A DNA stretch of 7,931 nt from UBA11540 sp045531755 (GTDB lineage Bacteria; Bacillota; Clostridia; Oscillospirales; Ruminococcaceae). Numbering within the stretch: the stretch's first letter is position 1; every line of letters begins with the position of its first letter. The translations under genes and the position numbers were made by a program. Below the pieces are notes generated by a model. That model was not told the DNA's origin and ran no database searches. It saw nothing but the letters and a program-made list of their open reading frames with translations. Location of the stretch: positions 1 through 7,931 of the forward strand of contig JAZSEP010000090.1 of the NCBI GenBank assembly GCA_045531755.1, given 5' to 3'. Of this stretch, positions 1 through 6,279 are shown one piece after another.

Positions 1-62
1 TGGTACTTGCAATTCCACTTCGTGTGTGCTAAACTACTTGTGTCTATACTTTCTTTTTTCAT
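1..62 (-). CDS. tnpA: IS200/IS605-family transposase TnpA, N-terminal fragment cut by the window edge
   Basis: Only the first 20 codons are in the window; the gene runs off the left edge. The visible peptide starts MKKESIDTSS and continues with SLAHTKWNCKY, the characteristic N-terminus of the small Y1 (HUH) transposases of the IS200/IS605 family. These cut and rejoin single-stranded DNA at hairpin ends. The ATG (60-62) follows a perfect GGAGGT ribosome site (69-74) after six bases. The HUH motif and catalytic tyrosine would lie outside the window, so intactness cannot be judged. The upstream hairpins (69-130 and 155-177) fit the leader and left end of such an element. The identification rests on a short but distinctive peptide plus this context. 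Confidence 0.85.
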   Translation of the reverse strand, partial: MKKESIDTSSLAHTKWNCKY

Positions 63-68
63 TTATTT

Positions 69-130
69 ACCTCCGATTGTGATGCTTTTGGTGACTGGCA
101 GGTCGCTTCTATTCTATCACAATCGGAGGT
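69..130 (-). promoter_or_regulatory. Leader hairpin that sequesters the tnpA ribosome-binding site
   Basis: Bases 69-83 and 116-130 form a perfect 15-bp inverted repeat around a 32-base loop. Read on the minus strand, the distal arm contains GGAGGT, the tnpA ribosome site, and the proximal arm contains its exact complement ACCTCC. In the folded mRNA the ribosome site would be fully paired, so translation should be strongly repressed. This arrangement is known for IS200-type elements, where it protects the host from transposase made on transcripts entering from outside. The repeat is seen directly; the repression is inferred from the family. Confidence 0.85.
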
Positions 131-154
131 CTTTTCATCGCTAAAGCTCTTTTG

Positions 155-177
155 AACCACGCGACTATCGCGTGGTT
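155..177 (-). mobile_element. Probable left-end palindrome of the IS200/IS605-like element
   Basis: AACCACGCG (155-163) and CGCGTGGTT (169-177) form a perfect 9-bp stem around the loop ACTAT. It lies just outside the leader hairpin of tnpA, where IS200/IS605 elements carry the subterminal hairpin recognised by the transposase as single-stranded DNA. In IS200 the corresponding structure also acts as a terminator against incoming transcription. On the plus strand it is followed by TTTTC (176-180); on the minus strand it has no U-tract. The outer edge of the element should lie a few to about 20 bases beyond, near 180-195, but cannot be fixed from one copy. Confidence 0.6.
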
Positions 178-193
178 TTCGTTATACAATCAA

Positions 194-220
194 GAACCAC
201 CGACGAAATGTCGGTGGTTC
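194..220 (-). terminator. Palindrome overlapping the uvrC stop, probable uvrC terminator
   Basis: GAACCACCGAC (194-204) and GTCGGTGGTTC (210-220) form a perfect 11-bp stem with a five-base loop, and the last base of the stem is part of the uvrC stop codon (220-222). Position and stability suit a uvrC transcription terminator. However, the bases after the stem on the minus strand (TTGATTGTATAAC) are only partly T-rich, so it is not a clean intrinsic terminator. The outer stem AACCAC/GTGGTT is shared with the neighbouring palindrome at 155-177, so it could instead belong to the mobile element or be a remnant of another copy. Confidence 0.55.
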
Positions 221-2055
221 TATTTGTGATAAAAATTATATACAGCATCTGCGGTCTTTGCGGTCATACCTTTAACAGTTAGCAGAGCATTAACATCAGC
301 TTCTCTAATCGCTGAAACGGTTTTAAAGTGCTTCAGAAGTGCTTTTGCTCGGGCAGGGCCTATTCCCTCTATCTCGGTGAGAGAACTTTTCAAGGATTTT
401 GACGTATGCTTTTTTCTGCTGAAGGTTATTGCAAACCTGTGAACCTCATCCTGCATTTTTGTTATCATTTTGAATCCTTCTGAGGACGGCTTCAAAACGA
501 TTTCCCCACCTAATGAAGAAATTGCTCTCGTTTTGTGACGGCTGTTTTTTACAAGTCCAAAAACAGGCACACTAAGCCCAAATTCAGCCATTACAGACAC
601 AACTGCAGAAACGTGTGTTTGTCCTCCGTCAACAAAAACTAAGTCCGGAAGTCTTGAAAATCCCTTATCAGAATTCGTTTTATCAATATATCTTGATAAT
701 CGTCGGCGCAAAACCTCTTGCATACAGGCGTAATCATCCTGTCCAAAGACGTTTTTTATGTTAAATTTCTTATATGCAGATTTCAGGGGTTTTCCGTTCT
801 CGAAAACTACCATGCCTGCAACAACTGTAGTTTCACCGAAATTTGAAATATCGTAGATTTCAACGTATTCAGGTGGCTTTGAAAGCCCCATAGCCTTACC
901 AAGTTCAGCAAGGGCAGTTATCTCTTTTACAGAAACGTTGCGTTCTTCCGATAGGCGTTGTGATGCGTTTTCAGCAGCCATATTGGCAACTCGCAGAAGC
1001 TCGCCCTTATGCGCCACGGAAAACTGCACCGACTTGTTGCTCTTTTCTTTTACATACTGTTCAATCAGAGCAAGTTCTGAAACATTTTCTCCAAGAACTA
1101 TCTTCGATGGTAAGTTTTGATTTGAATCATAAAACCTCAACAAAAAATCAAACTTCGCTTCTTCTATATCGGCAACGTCTTCAAAAACAAAGTCGACCTT
1201 ATCAACGAGTCGGGATTTCCTGAAAATGAATACAACCGCACATAACGTAAATCCGCGCTGTGAAAAACCGATAACGTCAATGTCCTTTTCACCGCCGAGA
1301 ATAACCTTTTGGGATTCCGATATCTTTTTGATAGCGTTTATTCTGTCGCGAAGAGCTGCAGCTTTTTCAAACTGCAGGTCGTCCGCAGCTTTATTCATCA
1401 GATTCTCAAGGTACTTTACAGATTCCTTACTTCCGTCTTGTATACACATTATCGCTTGATTTACAATTTCGTTATACTCCTCAGCTGATATATGCCCAAG
1501 ACACGGTGCAATGCATTGCTTCAGATGATAATAAAGGCAAGGTCTTTCTTTCTTTATATCCTGCGGGAATTTTCTGTTGCAAACTGGAAGTCCAAACGCC
1601 TTTACAGCCTGGTCAACGGTCTGATTTGCCACAAACGAGCTAACGTACGGCCCGTAATATCTTCCGTCGCTTCCCTTTTGTTTTTCAGCCGTTATCTTGG
1701 GATATTGTCCGTCTGAGACCTTGATGTAGTGATATCCCTTGTCATCTTTCAAAAGTATATTATACTTTGGCAGGTGGAGTTTTATCAAGGAACACTCAAG
1801 AACAAGCGCTTCAAACTCGCTGTCAGTTATAATATAGTCAAAATCAAATACGTTTGAAACCATTTTAAGAACCTTCGGGGTATGAGAATTAAGGTTTCTG
1901 AAATAGCTTGATACACGGTTTTTAAGCTTTTTTGCTTTTCCGATGTATATAATTTCGTTTTTGCTGTTTTTCATAATATATACACCGGGAAGAAGCGGCA
2001 GATCCCGTACCTTTTCCTTCAAGTGAGGTATTCTGTTATTTATTAAATTTTCCAA
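220..2055 (-). CDS. uvrC: Excinuclease ABC subunit C
   Basis: UvrC makes both incisions around a bulky DNA lesion after UvrA/UvrB recognition in nucleotide excision repair. The 611-residue protein has the full family architecture. The GIY-YIG nuclease has GVY 24-26, YIG 37-39, Glu87 in ALVLE and Asn99 in PKYN. A four-cysteine cluster follows (159, 173, 181, 185), then a UVR motif that contacts UvrB (about 205-240). The RNase H-like nuclease has Asp402 in YDISN, Asp476 in FVDGG and His539 in DEVHRF, and the C-terminus carries tandem helix-hairpin-helix motifs (about 558-611). The start chosen is TTG at 2053-2055, because GGGAGG lies just upstream and the protein then begins at the usual family position. 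An in-frame ATG at 2113-2115 lacks a ribosome site and would add 20 unrelated residues across a hairpin. ptsH lies upstream on the same strand behind a terminator. I see no strong uvrC promoter, so some read-through is possible. Confidence 0.97.
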   Translation of the reverse strand: MENLINNRIPHLKEKVRDLPLLPGVYIMKNSKNEIIYIGKAKKLKNRVSSYFRNLNSHTPKVLKMVSNVFDFDYIITDSEFEALVLECSLIKLHLPKYNILLKDDKGYHYIKVSDGQYPKITAEKQKGSDGRYYGPYVSSFVANQTVDQAVKAFGLPVCNRKFPQDIKKERPCLYYHLKQCIAPCLGHISAEEYNEIVNQAIMCIQDGSKESVKYLENLMNKAADDLQFEKAAALRDRINAIKKISESQKVILGGEKDIDVIGFSQRGFTLCAVVFIFRKSRLVDKVDFVFEDVADIEEAKFDFLLRFYDSNQNLPSKIVLGENVSELALIEQYVKEKSNKSVQFSVAHKGELLRVANMAAENASQRLSEERNVSVKEITALAELGKAMGLSKPPEYVEIYDISNFGETTVVAGMVVFENGKPLKSAYKKFNIKNVFGQDDYACMQEVLRRRLSRYIDKTNSDKGFSRLPDLVFVDGGQTHVSAVVSVMAEFGLSVPVFGLVKNSRHKTRAISSLGGEIVLKPSSEGFKMITKMQDEVHRFAITFSRKKHTSKSLKSSLTEIEGIGPARAKALLKHFKTVSAIREADVNALLTVKGMTAKTADAVYNFYHK

Positions 2056-2081
2056 ACAAAAACCTCCCTTGTAATATACAA

Positions 2082-2106
2082 CCCGCCAACATAAATATGC
2101 GGCGGG
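2082..2106 (-). other. Small inverted repeat in the uvrC leader
   Basis: CCCGCC (2082-2087) pairs with GGCGGG (2101-2106), and CATA (2090-2093) with TATG (2096-2099), giving a hairpin with a small internal loop upstream of the uvrC ribosome site. No U-tract follows on either strand, so it is not a standard terminator. It may be a leader structure or a remnant without function. It is the only G+C-rich stretch between ptsH and uvrC. Confidence 0.4.
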
Positions 2107-2122
2107 CAGAATCATAGTTTAG

Positions 2123-2151
2123 AAAAAACGCCACCGTTACAGTGGCGTTTT
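2123..2151 (-). terminator. Intrinsic terminator of ptsH
   Basis: AAAACGCCAC (2125-2134) and GTGGCGTTTT (2142-2151) form a perfect 10-bp stem around a seven-base loop. On the minus strand it is followed by a run of six T (2123-2128), partly shared with the stem. It begins 11 bases after the ptsH stop codon, so it should end the ptsH transcript before uvrC. On the plus strand the stem is followed by TTTTC, but no plus-strand gene ends here. Confidence 0.88.
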
Positions 2152-2162
2152 CGGTAGTTTAG

Positions 2163-2432
2163 TTAGTTTTCGGTTTTAAAACCGCATTCGATAAAGCTAA
2201 CCAAAGACTCAACTGCATTAACCTCGTCGGGTCCGTCTGCAATAATTCTTATAGTTGTTCCGCTAACAATACCGAGAGAAAGTACACCGAGCAGGCTCTT
2301 CGCATTAACTCTGCGTTCTTCTTTTTCAACCCAGATAGAAGATTTGAATTCATTTGACTTCTGGATGAAAAATGTAGCAGGACGCGCGTGGAGACCTTCG
2401 GGATTCTTAACGCTGACTTCTTTTACAAACAT
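2163..2432 (-). CDS. ptsH: HPr, phosphocarrier protein of the phosphotransferase system
   Basis: HPr is a small cytosolic protein that takes phosphate from enzyme I (PtsI) and passes it to the sugar-specific enzymes II. In Bacillota it also acts with CcpA in catabolite repression when phosphorylated on serine. The 89-residue protein has GLHARPA (13-19) with the phosphorylated His15, and KSLLGVLSLG (45-54) with Ser46, the HPr kinase target. Both regulatory sites are intact, which separates it from Crh (no His15). GGAGGT lies seven bases before the ATG. It is a single-gene unit with its own promoter (2522-2550) and terminator; ptsI is not next to it, which is common in Clostridia. I see no cre site in its leader. 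Confidence 0.96.
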   Translation of the reverse strand: MFVKEVSVKNPEGLHARPATFFIQKSNEFKSSIWVEKEERRVNAKSLLGVLSLGIVSGTTIRIIADGPDEVNAVESLVSFIECGFKTEN

Positions 2433-2521
2433 TGTGTTACCTCCATTTCAGACCACAAGCCTAAAAAATTTCAACTTTTGTCTGTTCGTGTACATGATTT
2501 TTAAAGTATTTCCTACGTTAA

Positions 2522-2550
2522 ATTATATCCTTTGGTGCAAAACCAGTCAA
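2522..2550 (-). promoter_or_regulatory. Sigma-A promoter for ptsH
   Basis: On the minus strand TTGACT (2545-2550) and TATAAT (2522-2527) are 17 bases apart, an almost perfect housekeeping promoter. Transcription would start near 2515, giving a leader of about 80 bases before the ptsH ATG. This is the strongest promoter on the minus strand, fitting the high expression usual for HPr. Confidence 0.88.
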
Positions 2551-2700
2551 TCTAAAAAACAGGAATTTGCCTTTTAGCATCAAAAAATCTAATACTCTTA
2601 TATAAAAAATGTAAAACCTCGATTATTTTTTGTGCATTTTGTATATATTTTTTCAACATATTAAGCAATATAGCCAAATGAATTATTTACCAATCAACTG

Positions 2701-2729
2701 TTGAATTTATCACTGCTTTTGTGTATAAT
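2701..2729 (+). promoter_or_regulatory. Sigma-A promoter for rsmA and the genes behind it
   Basis: TTGAAT (2701-2706) and TATAAT (2724-2729) are separated by exactly 17 bases. Transcription would start near 2736, leaving a leader of about 20 bases that contains the ribosome site CGGAG (2743-2747) before the ATG at 2756. Confidence 0.87.
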
Positions 2730-2755
2730 ATATTCGGCAGATCGGAGCGTGTTAT

Positions 2756-3622
2756 ATGGAATTATACAATATAGGTACGATAAACGAAGTTCTTCGAAGA
2801 CATAACTTCACTTTCTCGAAGGCGCTTGGTCAAAACTTCATAGTCAACCCCACTGTATGTCCGAGAATTGCAGAGATGGGTAACGCCAAGGAAGGATTCG
2901 GAATCATTGAAATCGGTGCAGGAATAGGTGTTCTCACAGCAGAGCTTGCAAAACGTGCCGATAAGGTCGTTTGCATCGAAATTGACAACCGCTTGCTCCC
3001 TGTTCTTGATGAAACGCTTGCAGAATTTAATAATATAGAGATAATTAATGCAGACGTTTTAAAGACCGATATTGCTAAACTGATACAAGAAGAGTTTGAA
3101 GGACTTGACGTAGCTATTTGCGCTAACCTTCCCTATTATATCACCTCTCCTATTCTGATGCACCTTCTTGAATCCAAGCTTCCCGTCAAATCCATAACCG
3201 TTATGGTACAGAAGGAAGCAGCGCGTAGAATATGCGCTAAGCCGGGAACGAGAGACGTTGGTGCATTGAGTCTTGCTGTCAGATACTATAGCGAGCCTCG
3301 AATACTGTTTGACGTTTCCAGAGGAAGCTTTATGCCCTCTCCCGACGTTGACTCATCTGTTATAAGGCTCGACGTTTCACCTGTTCCTTTGGTTAACGTT
3401 GTTGACTCCGACATGTTTTTCAAAACGGTAAAGGGCGGATTTTCACAACGAAGAAAAACACTCGTCAATTCTCTTTCGTCATATCTCAATATTCCGAAAA
3501 CCAATATAATTAAAATTCTTGACGTGCTTGGAATACAGAACACCGTACGTCCCGAGCAGCTCAGCATTGAGCAATTCGCCTTGATTAGCGACAAATTAAG
3601 CGAAACGGAGAACAAAATATGA
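2756..3622 (+). CDS. rsmA: 16S rRNA (adenine1518-N6/adenine1519-N6)-dimethyltransferase
   Basis: RsmA (KsgA) uses S-adenosylmethionine to dimethylate two neighbouring adenines in the 3' terminal hairpin of 16S rRNA, a late checkpoint in small-subunit assembly. The 288-residue length is normal. Visible landmarks are KALGQNFIVN (22-31), the SAM-binding EIGAGIGVL (52-60), the acidic IEID (74-77) that binds the SAM ribose, Asp100 in NADV, and the catalytic NLPYY (124-128). The C-terminal helical domain includes a basic GGFSQRRKTL stretch. The start has a good ribosome site and promoter. Its stop codon overlaps the start of the next gene (ATGA, 3619-3622), so the two are probably co-translated. 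Loss of RsmA gives kasugamycin resistance in other bacteria. Confidence 0.97.
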   Translation: MELYNIGTINEVLRRHNFTFSKALGQNFIVNPTVCPRIAEMGNAKEGFGIIEIGAGIGVLTAELAKRADKVVCIEIDNRLLPVLDETLAEFNNIEIINADVLKTDIAKLIQEEFEGLDVAICANLPYYITSPILMHLLESKLPVKSITVMVQKEAARRICAKPGTRDVGALSLAVRYYSEPRILFDVSRGSFMPSPDVDSSVIRLDVSPVPLVNVVDSDMFFKTVKGGFSQRRKTLVNSLSSYLNIPKTNIIKILDVLGIQNTVRPEQLSIEQFALISDKLSETENKI

Positions 3623-4455
3623 GCTTTAAAAAGATAAATCTAATTGCAATACCTACGACAATTGTCATTTTAGTATTCAGAACACTCCAGCTTTTGTTTG
3701 GAGTAGATGCCAAGACAGGTTTTTCCACGTCACCTGTCTATAACATTGTTTTCTATTCGCTTTTAGGGGCTCTTTTTCTCTTTTTTATTTTCAATATTTA
3801 CTATGGAAGAATCCCGACACCAGCCAAAGAAACTAAAAGCTCAAAGCTTGTTTGCTACACGGTTATAATATTTGCAGTTTGCTGTGAATTTATGTCTGTT
3901 TTAGAGCTTTTGGAAAATAAATACAAAACCTTAACCGATAATACAAATATTCAGCTAATTCGAACTATAAAAATCATAGCCGCCGTTTTAGGAGTTGCAG
4001 TCGGAATATGCATAGTATTCGAAAGCGTCAAAGCCATATCTCAGTCATCCTACAAGCCTAATCTTCTGATAAGCTGTGTGTTGGTTTTGTATTTTATAGT
4101 TTTGCTCTTTACATATTACGCTACACACGATACCATGGTTACGGTGTCACAAAACCTTATAGGCTTGTTCTTCTGGATGCTGGTCTGTGTGTTTGTCTAT
4201 GCGTACCTAAGATATTTATCTCGCTCAAAAACCGTTGCAAGCTATAAATTAGCGTTGATTTTCGGATATTCGACCGTGGTTTTAGGAGTCGTTACAAGCA
4301 TTCCGAGAATCTTCTCATCTTTCTTTGTGAAATTTGAATTCACGTCTTTCAACTCAATAGAACAGCTTATGATACTTCCCGTAACCTTGACAGTTGCCGT
4401 TATAACCTATAAGCTTTACGCAAGTTCCTGCAGTGAAGCTGAAATCACGCAATAA
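3619..4455 (+). CDS. Polytopic membrane protein of unknown function, coupled to rsmA
   Basis: I do not recognise this 278-residue protein. It has about eight hydrophobic helices, roughly at residues 6-28, 40-62, 77-97, 114-134, 148-167, 178-198, 209-230 and 247-267. The loops are short, and basic residues follow several helices (for example RYLSRSK after helix 6). There is no signal peptide, soluble domain, obvious transporter signature or conserved charged motif to suggest a substrate. The start codon lies inside the rsmA stop (ATGA), with GGAG at 3607-3610 in the end of rsmA, so translation is likely coupled. The next gene, an AbrB-like regulator, begins 14 bases after its stop, so all three are probably one transcript. 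A membrane sensor or an envelope or transport function are possibilities, but nothing in the sequence decides. Confidence 0.85.
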   Translation: MSFKKINLIAIPTTIVILVFRTLQLLFGVDAKTGFSTSPVYNIVFYSLLGALFLFFIFNIYYGRIPTPAKETKSSKLVCYTVIIFAVCCEFMSVLELLENKYKTLTDNTNIQLIRTIKIIAAVLGVAVGICIVFESVKAISQSSYKPNLLISCVLVLYFIVLLFTYYATHDTMVTVSQNLIGLFFWMLVCVFVYAYLRYLSRSKTVASYKLALIFGYSTVVLGVVTSIPRIFSSFFVKFEFTSFNSIEQLMILPVTLTVAVITYKLYASSCSEAEITQ

Positions 4456-4469
4456 TAAGGATTGATTTT

Positions 4470-4712
4470 ATGAAAAATTCTATTACTACTCGAGAAATAG
4501 ATTCCCTCGGAAGAATAGTAATTCCGGTTGAAGTGCGTCGCGCTTTGAGAATACAGCCCAAATCTTTAGTTGACGTTTATATTGAAGACGGACATATCTC
4601 AATATATAAGCATTCCCCTTCCTGCATATTTTGCTCAAGTGAACAAGACCTAAGGCAAATATCGGGAAAACCTGTATGCAAAAATTGTATCGGCAGGATT
4701 AAAAACCTATAA
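4470..4712 (+). CDS. AbrB-family DNA-binding regulator with C-terminal zinc ribbon
   Basis: The first 48 or so residues form an AbrB/SpoVT-type swapped-hairpin DNA-binding domain; DSLGRIVIPVEVRRAL (11-26) matches the core of B. subtilis AbrB. Such proteins dimerise or tetramerise and control transition-state and sporulation genes. In place of the AbrB multimerisation domain, the tail carries CxxC (Cys52, Cys55) and CxxC (Cys70, Cys73) separated by 14 residues, the spacing of a zinc ribbon. Clostridia commonly encode short AbrB-like proteins of this form. The ribosome site TAAGGA (4456-4461) is moderate. The gene follows the membrane protein by 14 bases, and no clear terminator separates it from gltX. 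Its targets cannot be read from the sequence, and the exact name (abrB or another paralogue) is not certain. Confidence 0.92.
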   Translation: MKNSITTREIDSLGRIVIPVEVRRALRIQPKSLVDVYIEDGHISIYKHSPSCIFCSSEQDLRQISGKPVCKNCIGRIKNL

Positions 4713-4726
4713 AACTACAATTTTTG

Positions 4727-4755
4727 TTGCCTTTTTAACTTTTATGGTATATACT
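4727..4755 (+). promoter_or_regulatory. Probable sigma-A promoter for gltX
   Basis: TTGCCT (4727-4732) and TATACT (4750-4755) are 17 bases apart. Just upstream, TGG before TATATA (4745-4753) could act as an alternative extended -10. The start point would be about 30 bases before the gltX ATG, leaving room for the ribosome site AGAGGTG (4778-4784). Read-through from the rsmA operon may add to expression. Confidence 0.72.
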
Positions 4756-4790
4756 AACTCTATATGCAATTTCAATCAGAGGTGTAAAAA

Positions 4791-6248
4791 ATGACATTTA
4801 ACGAAGTTCGTACGCGTTTTGCCCCCAGTCCCACCGGATATATGCATGTTGGTAATCTGAGAACGGCACTTTATGCGTATCTGCTCACAAAATCCAAGAA
4901 CGGAAAGTTTATTCTGCGCATCGAGGACACAGACCAGGAAAGATATGTCGAGGGCGCAGTTGATATTATCTATAATACGTTGAAAGAAACAGGACTCCTT
5001 TGGGATGAAGGTCCTGACGTCGGCGGACCCGTAGCTCCCTATATCCAGAGCGAAAGAATGGGAATGTATAAGGATTACGCCCTGCAGCTTATTGAATCCG
5101 GACACGCTTACTATTGCTTCTGCGACAAGGACAGACTTGAGGAATCAAGACTTCTCCAGAAAGCTTCCGGTATGCCTACAAAATACGACGGCCATTGCCG
5201 TAATCTTTCCAAAGAAGATATTGAAGAAAAACTTGCAGCAGGAATTCCTTATGTTATAAGACAAAAAATTCCCACCGAAGGCACCACAGCATTCCACGAC
5301 CTTGTTTTCGGTGATATTTCTGTAGACAACGGCGACCTCGACGATCAGATTTTGATAAAAACCGACGGAATGCCTACCTACAATTTCGCAAACGTTATCG
5401 ACGATCATACAATGGGTATTACTCACGTAATCAGAGGAAACGAATACCTTTCTTCCACTCCTAAATACAACCTCTTGTATCAAGCATTTGGTTGGGATAT
5501 ACCTGTTTATATCCACTGCAGTCCCGTTATGAAAAACGCAACGGAAAAGCTCTCAAAGAGAAACGGCGATGCTTCATTCCAGGATCTTGTTGCAAAAGGA
5601 TATCTCAAAGAAGCGGTTCTCAACTACATCGCTCTCCTCGGTTGGAGCCCCAAGGGCGACCGCGAAATCTTCACTCTTGAAGAGCTTGTAAAGGAATTTG
5701 ACGTATCTGGAATCTCCAAGTCTCCTGCAATATTCGATATTGCAAAGCTCAATTACATTAACAGCGAATACATCAAAAATCTTTCACCCGAAGCCTTCCA
5801 TACCCTTGCATTGCCGTGGATTAGAAAGTCTGTAACAAGAGAAGACGTTGATACAAAGGTTATCGCTTCCGTTCTGCAACAAAGAACAAACGTTCTCGGT
5901 GAAATTCCCGAGCAGATTGACTTTATTGATACTCTTCCCGAGTATGACCTTGCAATGTACGAAAACAAAAAGATGAAGACCAATGCTGAAACAAGCCTTG
6001 AGGTCTTGAAGGAAATACTTAAAGTTCTTAAAAATCTTGAAGATTACACAATTGAAGGCATCCACTCTGCAATGTTTGCACTTATCGATAAGCTCGGAGT
6101 TAAAAACGGATATCTGCTCTGGCCCTTGAGGGTTGCCCTCAGCGGAAAGCAGTTCACTCCCGGTGGCGGAATTGAAATTGCTGCAATAATCGGCAAAAAC
6201 GACGCAATCGCAAGAGTTGAAAAGGCAATTGAACTTCTTTCAAAATAA
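4791..6248 (+). CDS. gltX: Glutamyl-tRNA synthetase
   Basis: This class I aminoacyl-tRNA synthetase attaches glutamate to tRNA(Glu) in the cytosol. Many Clostridia lack a glutaminyl-tRNA synthetase and use a relaxed GluRS that also charges tRNA(Gln) for correction by GatCAB; which type this is cannot be told here. The 485-residue protein has the HIGH-type motif as HVGN (19-22) inside FAPSPTGYMHVGNLRTA, the KMSKS-type motif as KLSKR (253-257), and the CFC...DGHCR pattern of the zinc-binding insertion. The C-terminal helical anticodon-binding part is complete (LWPLRVALSGKQFTPGG near the end). The ribosome site AGAGGTG is six bases before the ATG. A strong terminator follows 3 bases after the stop. 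Codon use is somewhat more C-ending than in the preceding membrane protein, as expected of a highly expressed gene. Confidence 0.98.
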   Translation: MTFNEVRTRFAPSPTGYMHVGNLRTALYAYLLTKSKNGKFILRIEDTDQERYVEGAVDIIYNTLKETGLLWDEGPDVGGPVAPYIQSERMGMYKDYALQLIESGHAYYCFCDKDRLEESRLLQKASGMPTKYDGHCRNLSKEDIEEKLAAGIPYVIRQKIPTEGTTAFHDLVFGDISVDNGDLDDQILIKTDGMPTYNFANVIDDHTMGITHVIRGNEYLSSTPKYNLLYQAFGWDIPVYIHCSPVMKNATEKLSKRNGDASFQDLVAKGYLKEAVLNYIALLGWSPKGDREIFTLEELVKEFDVSGISKSPAIFDIAKLNYINSEYIKNLSPEAFHTLALPWIRKSVTREDVDTKVIASVLQQRTNVLGEIPEQIDFIDTLPEYDLAMYENKKMKTNAETSLEVLKEILKVLKNLEDYTIEGIHSAMFALIDKLGVKNGYLLWPLRVALSGKQFTPGGGIEIAAIIGKNDAIARVEKAIELLSK

Positions 6249-6251
6249 TTT

Positions 6252-6279
6252 AAAGACGGCTCTCTTGAGCCGTCTTTTT
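6252..6279. terminator. Terminator between convergent gltX and the aldo/keto reductase gene
   Basis: AAAGACGGCTC (6252-6262) and GAGCCGTCTTT (6267-6277) form a perfect 11-bp stem with the tetraloop TCTT. It is followed on the plus strand by five T (6275-6279), so it is a classic intrinsic terminator for gltX. On the minus strand the stem is flanked by TTTAAATTATTTT, so it can also end the opposing transcript, whose stop codon (6280-6282) is immediately adjacent. Confidence 0.93.

Larger units (their letters stand above)
2433..2755. other. Divergent AT-rich intergenic region between ptsH and rsmA
   Basis: This 323-bp gap separates two genes reading away from each other. It holds the ptsH promoter and leader on the minus strand and the rsmA promoter near its right end on the plus strand. 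The middle (about 2555-2700) is very AT-rich with several A- and T-tracts, and I see no credible gene, tRNA, riboswitch or long repeat in it. The A/T runs could serve as promoter upstream elements. Confidence 0.7.

Noticed and set aside
2433..2521. Possible riboswitch or cre operator in the ptsH leader
   Set aside because: The roughly 80-base leader shows no strong stem or recognisable aptamer and no cre-like palindrome.
3286..3615. 109-codon open frame on the minus strand opposite the end of rsmA
   Set aside because: It is antisense to a well-conserved gene, has no family resemblance, and is explained by codon bias of rsmA.
4681..4724. Inverted repeat AAAATTGTA / TACAATTTT at the end of the AbrB-like gene
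   Set aside because: It is nine AT-only-rich pairs around a 26-base loop, too weak for a terminator. It probably arises from base composition, so I do not claim termination before gltX.
4776..5516. Two minus-strand open frames of 109 and 123 codons opposite the start of gltX
   Set aside because: They are antisense to the conserved catalytic domain of gltX, with no recognisable protein features. They are shadows of the real gene.
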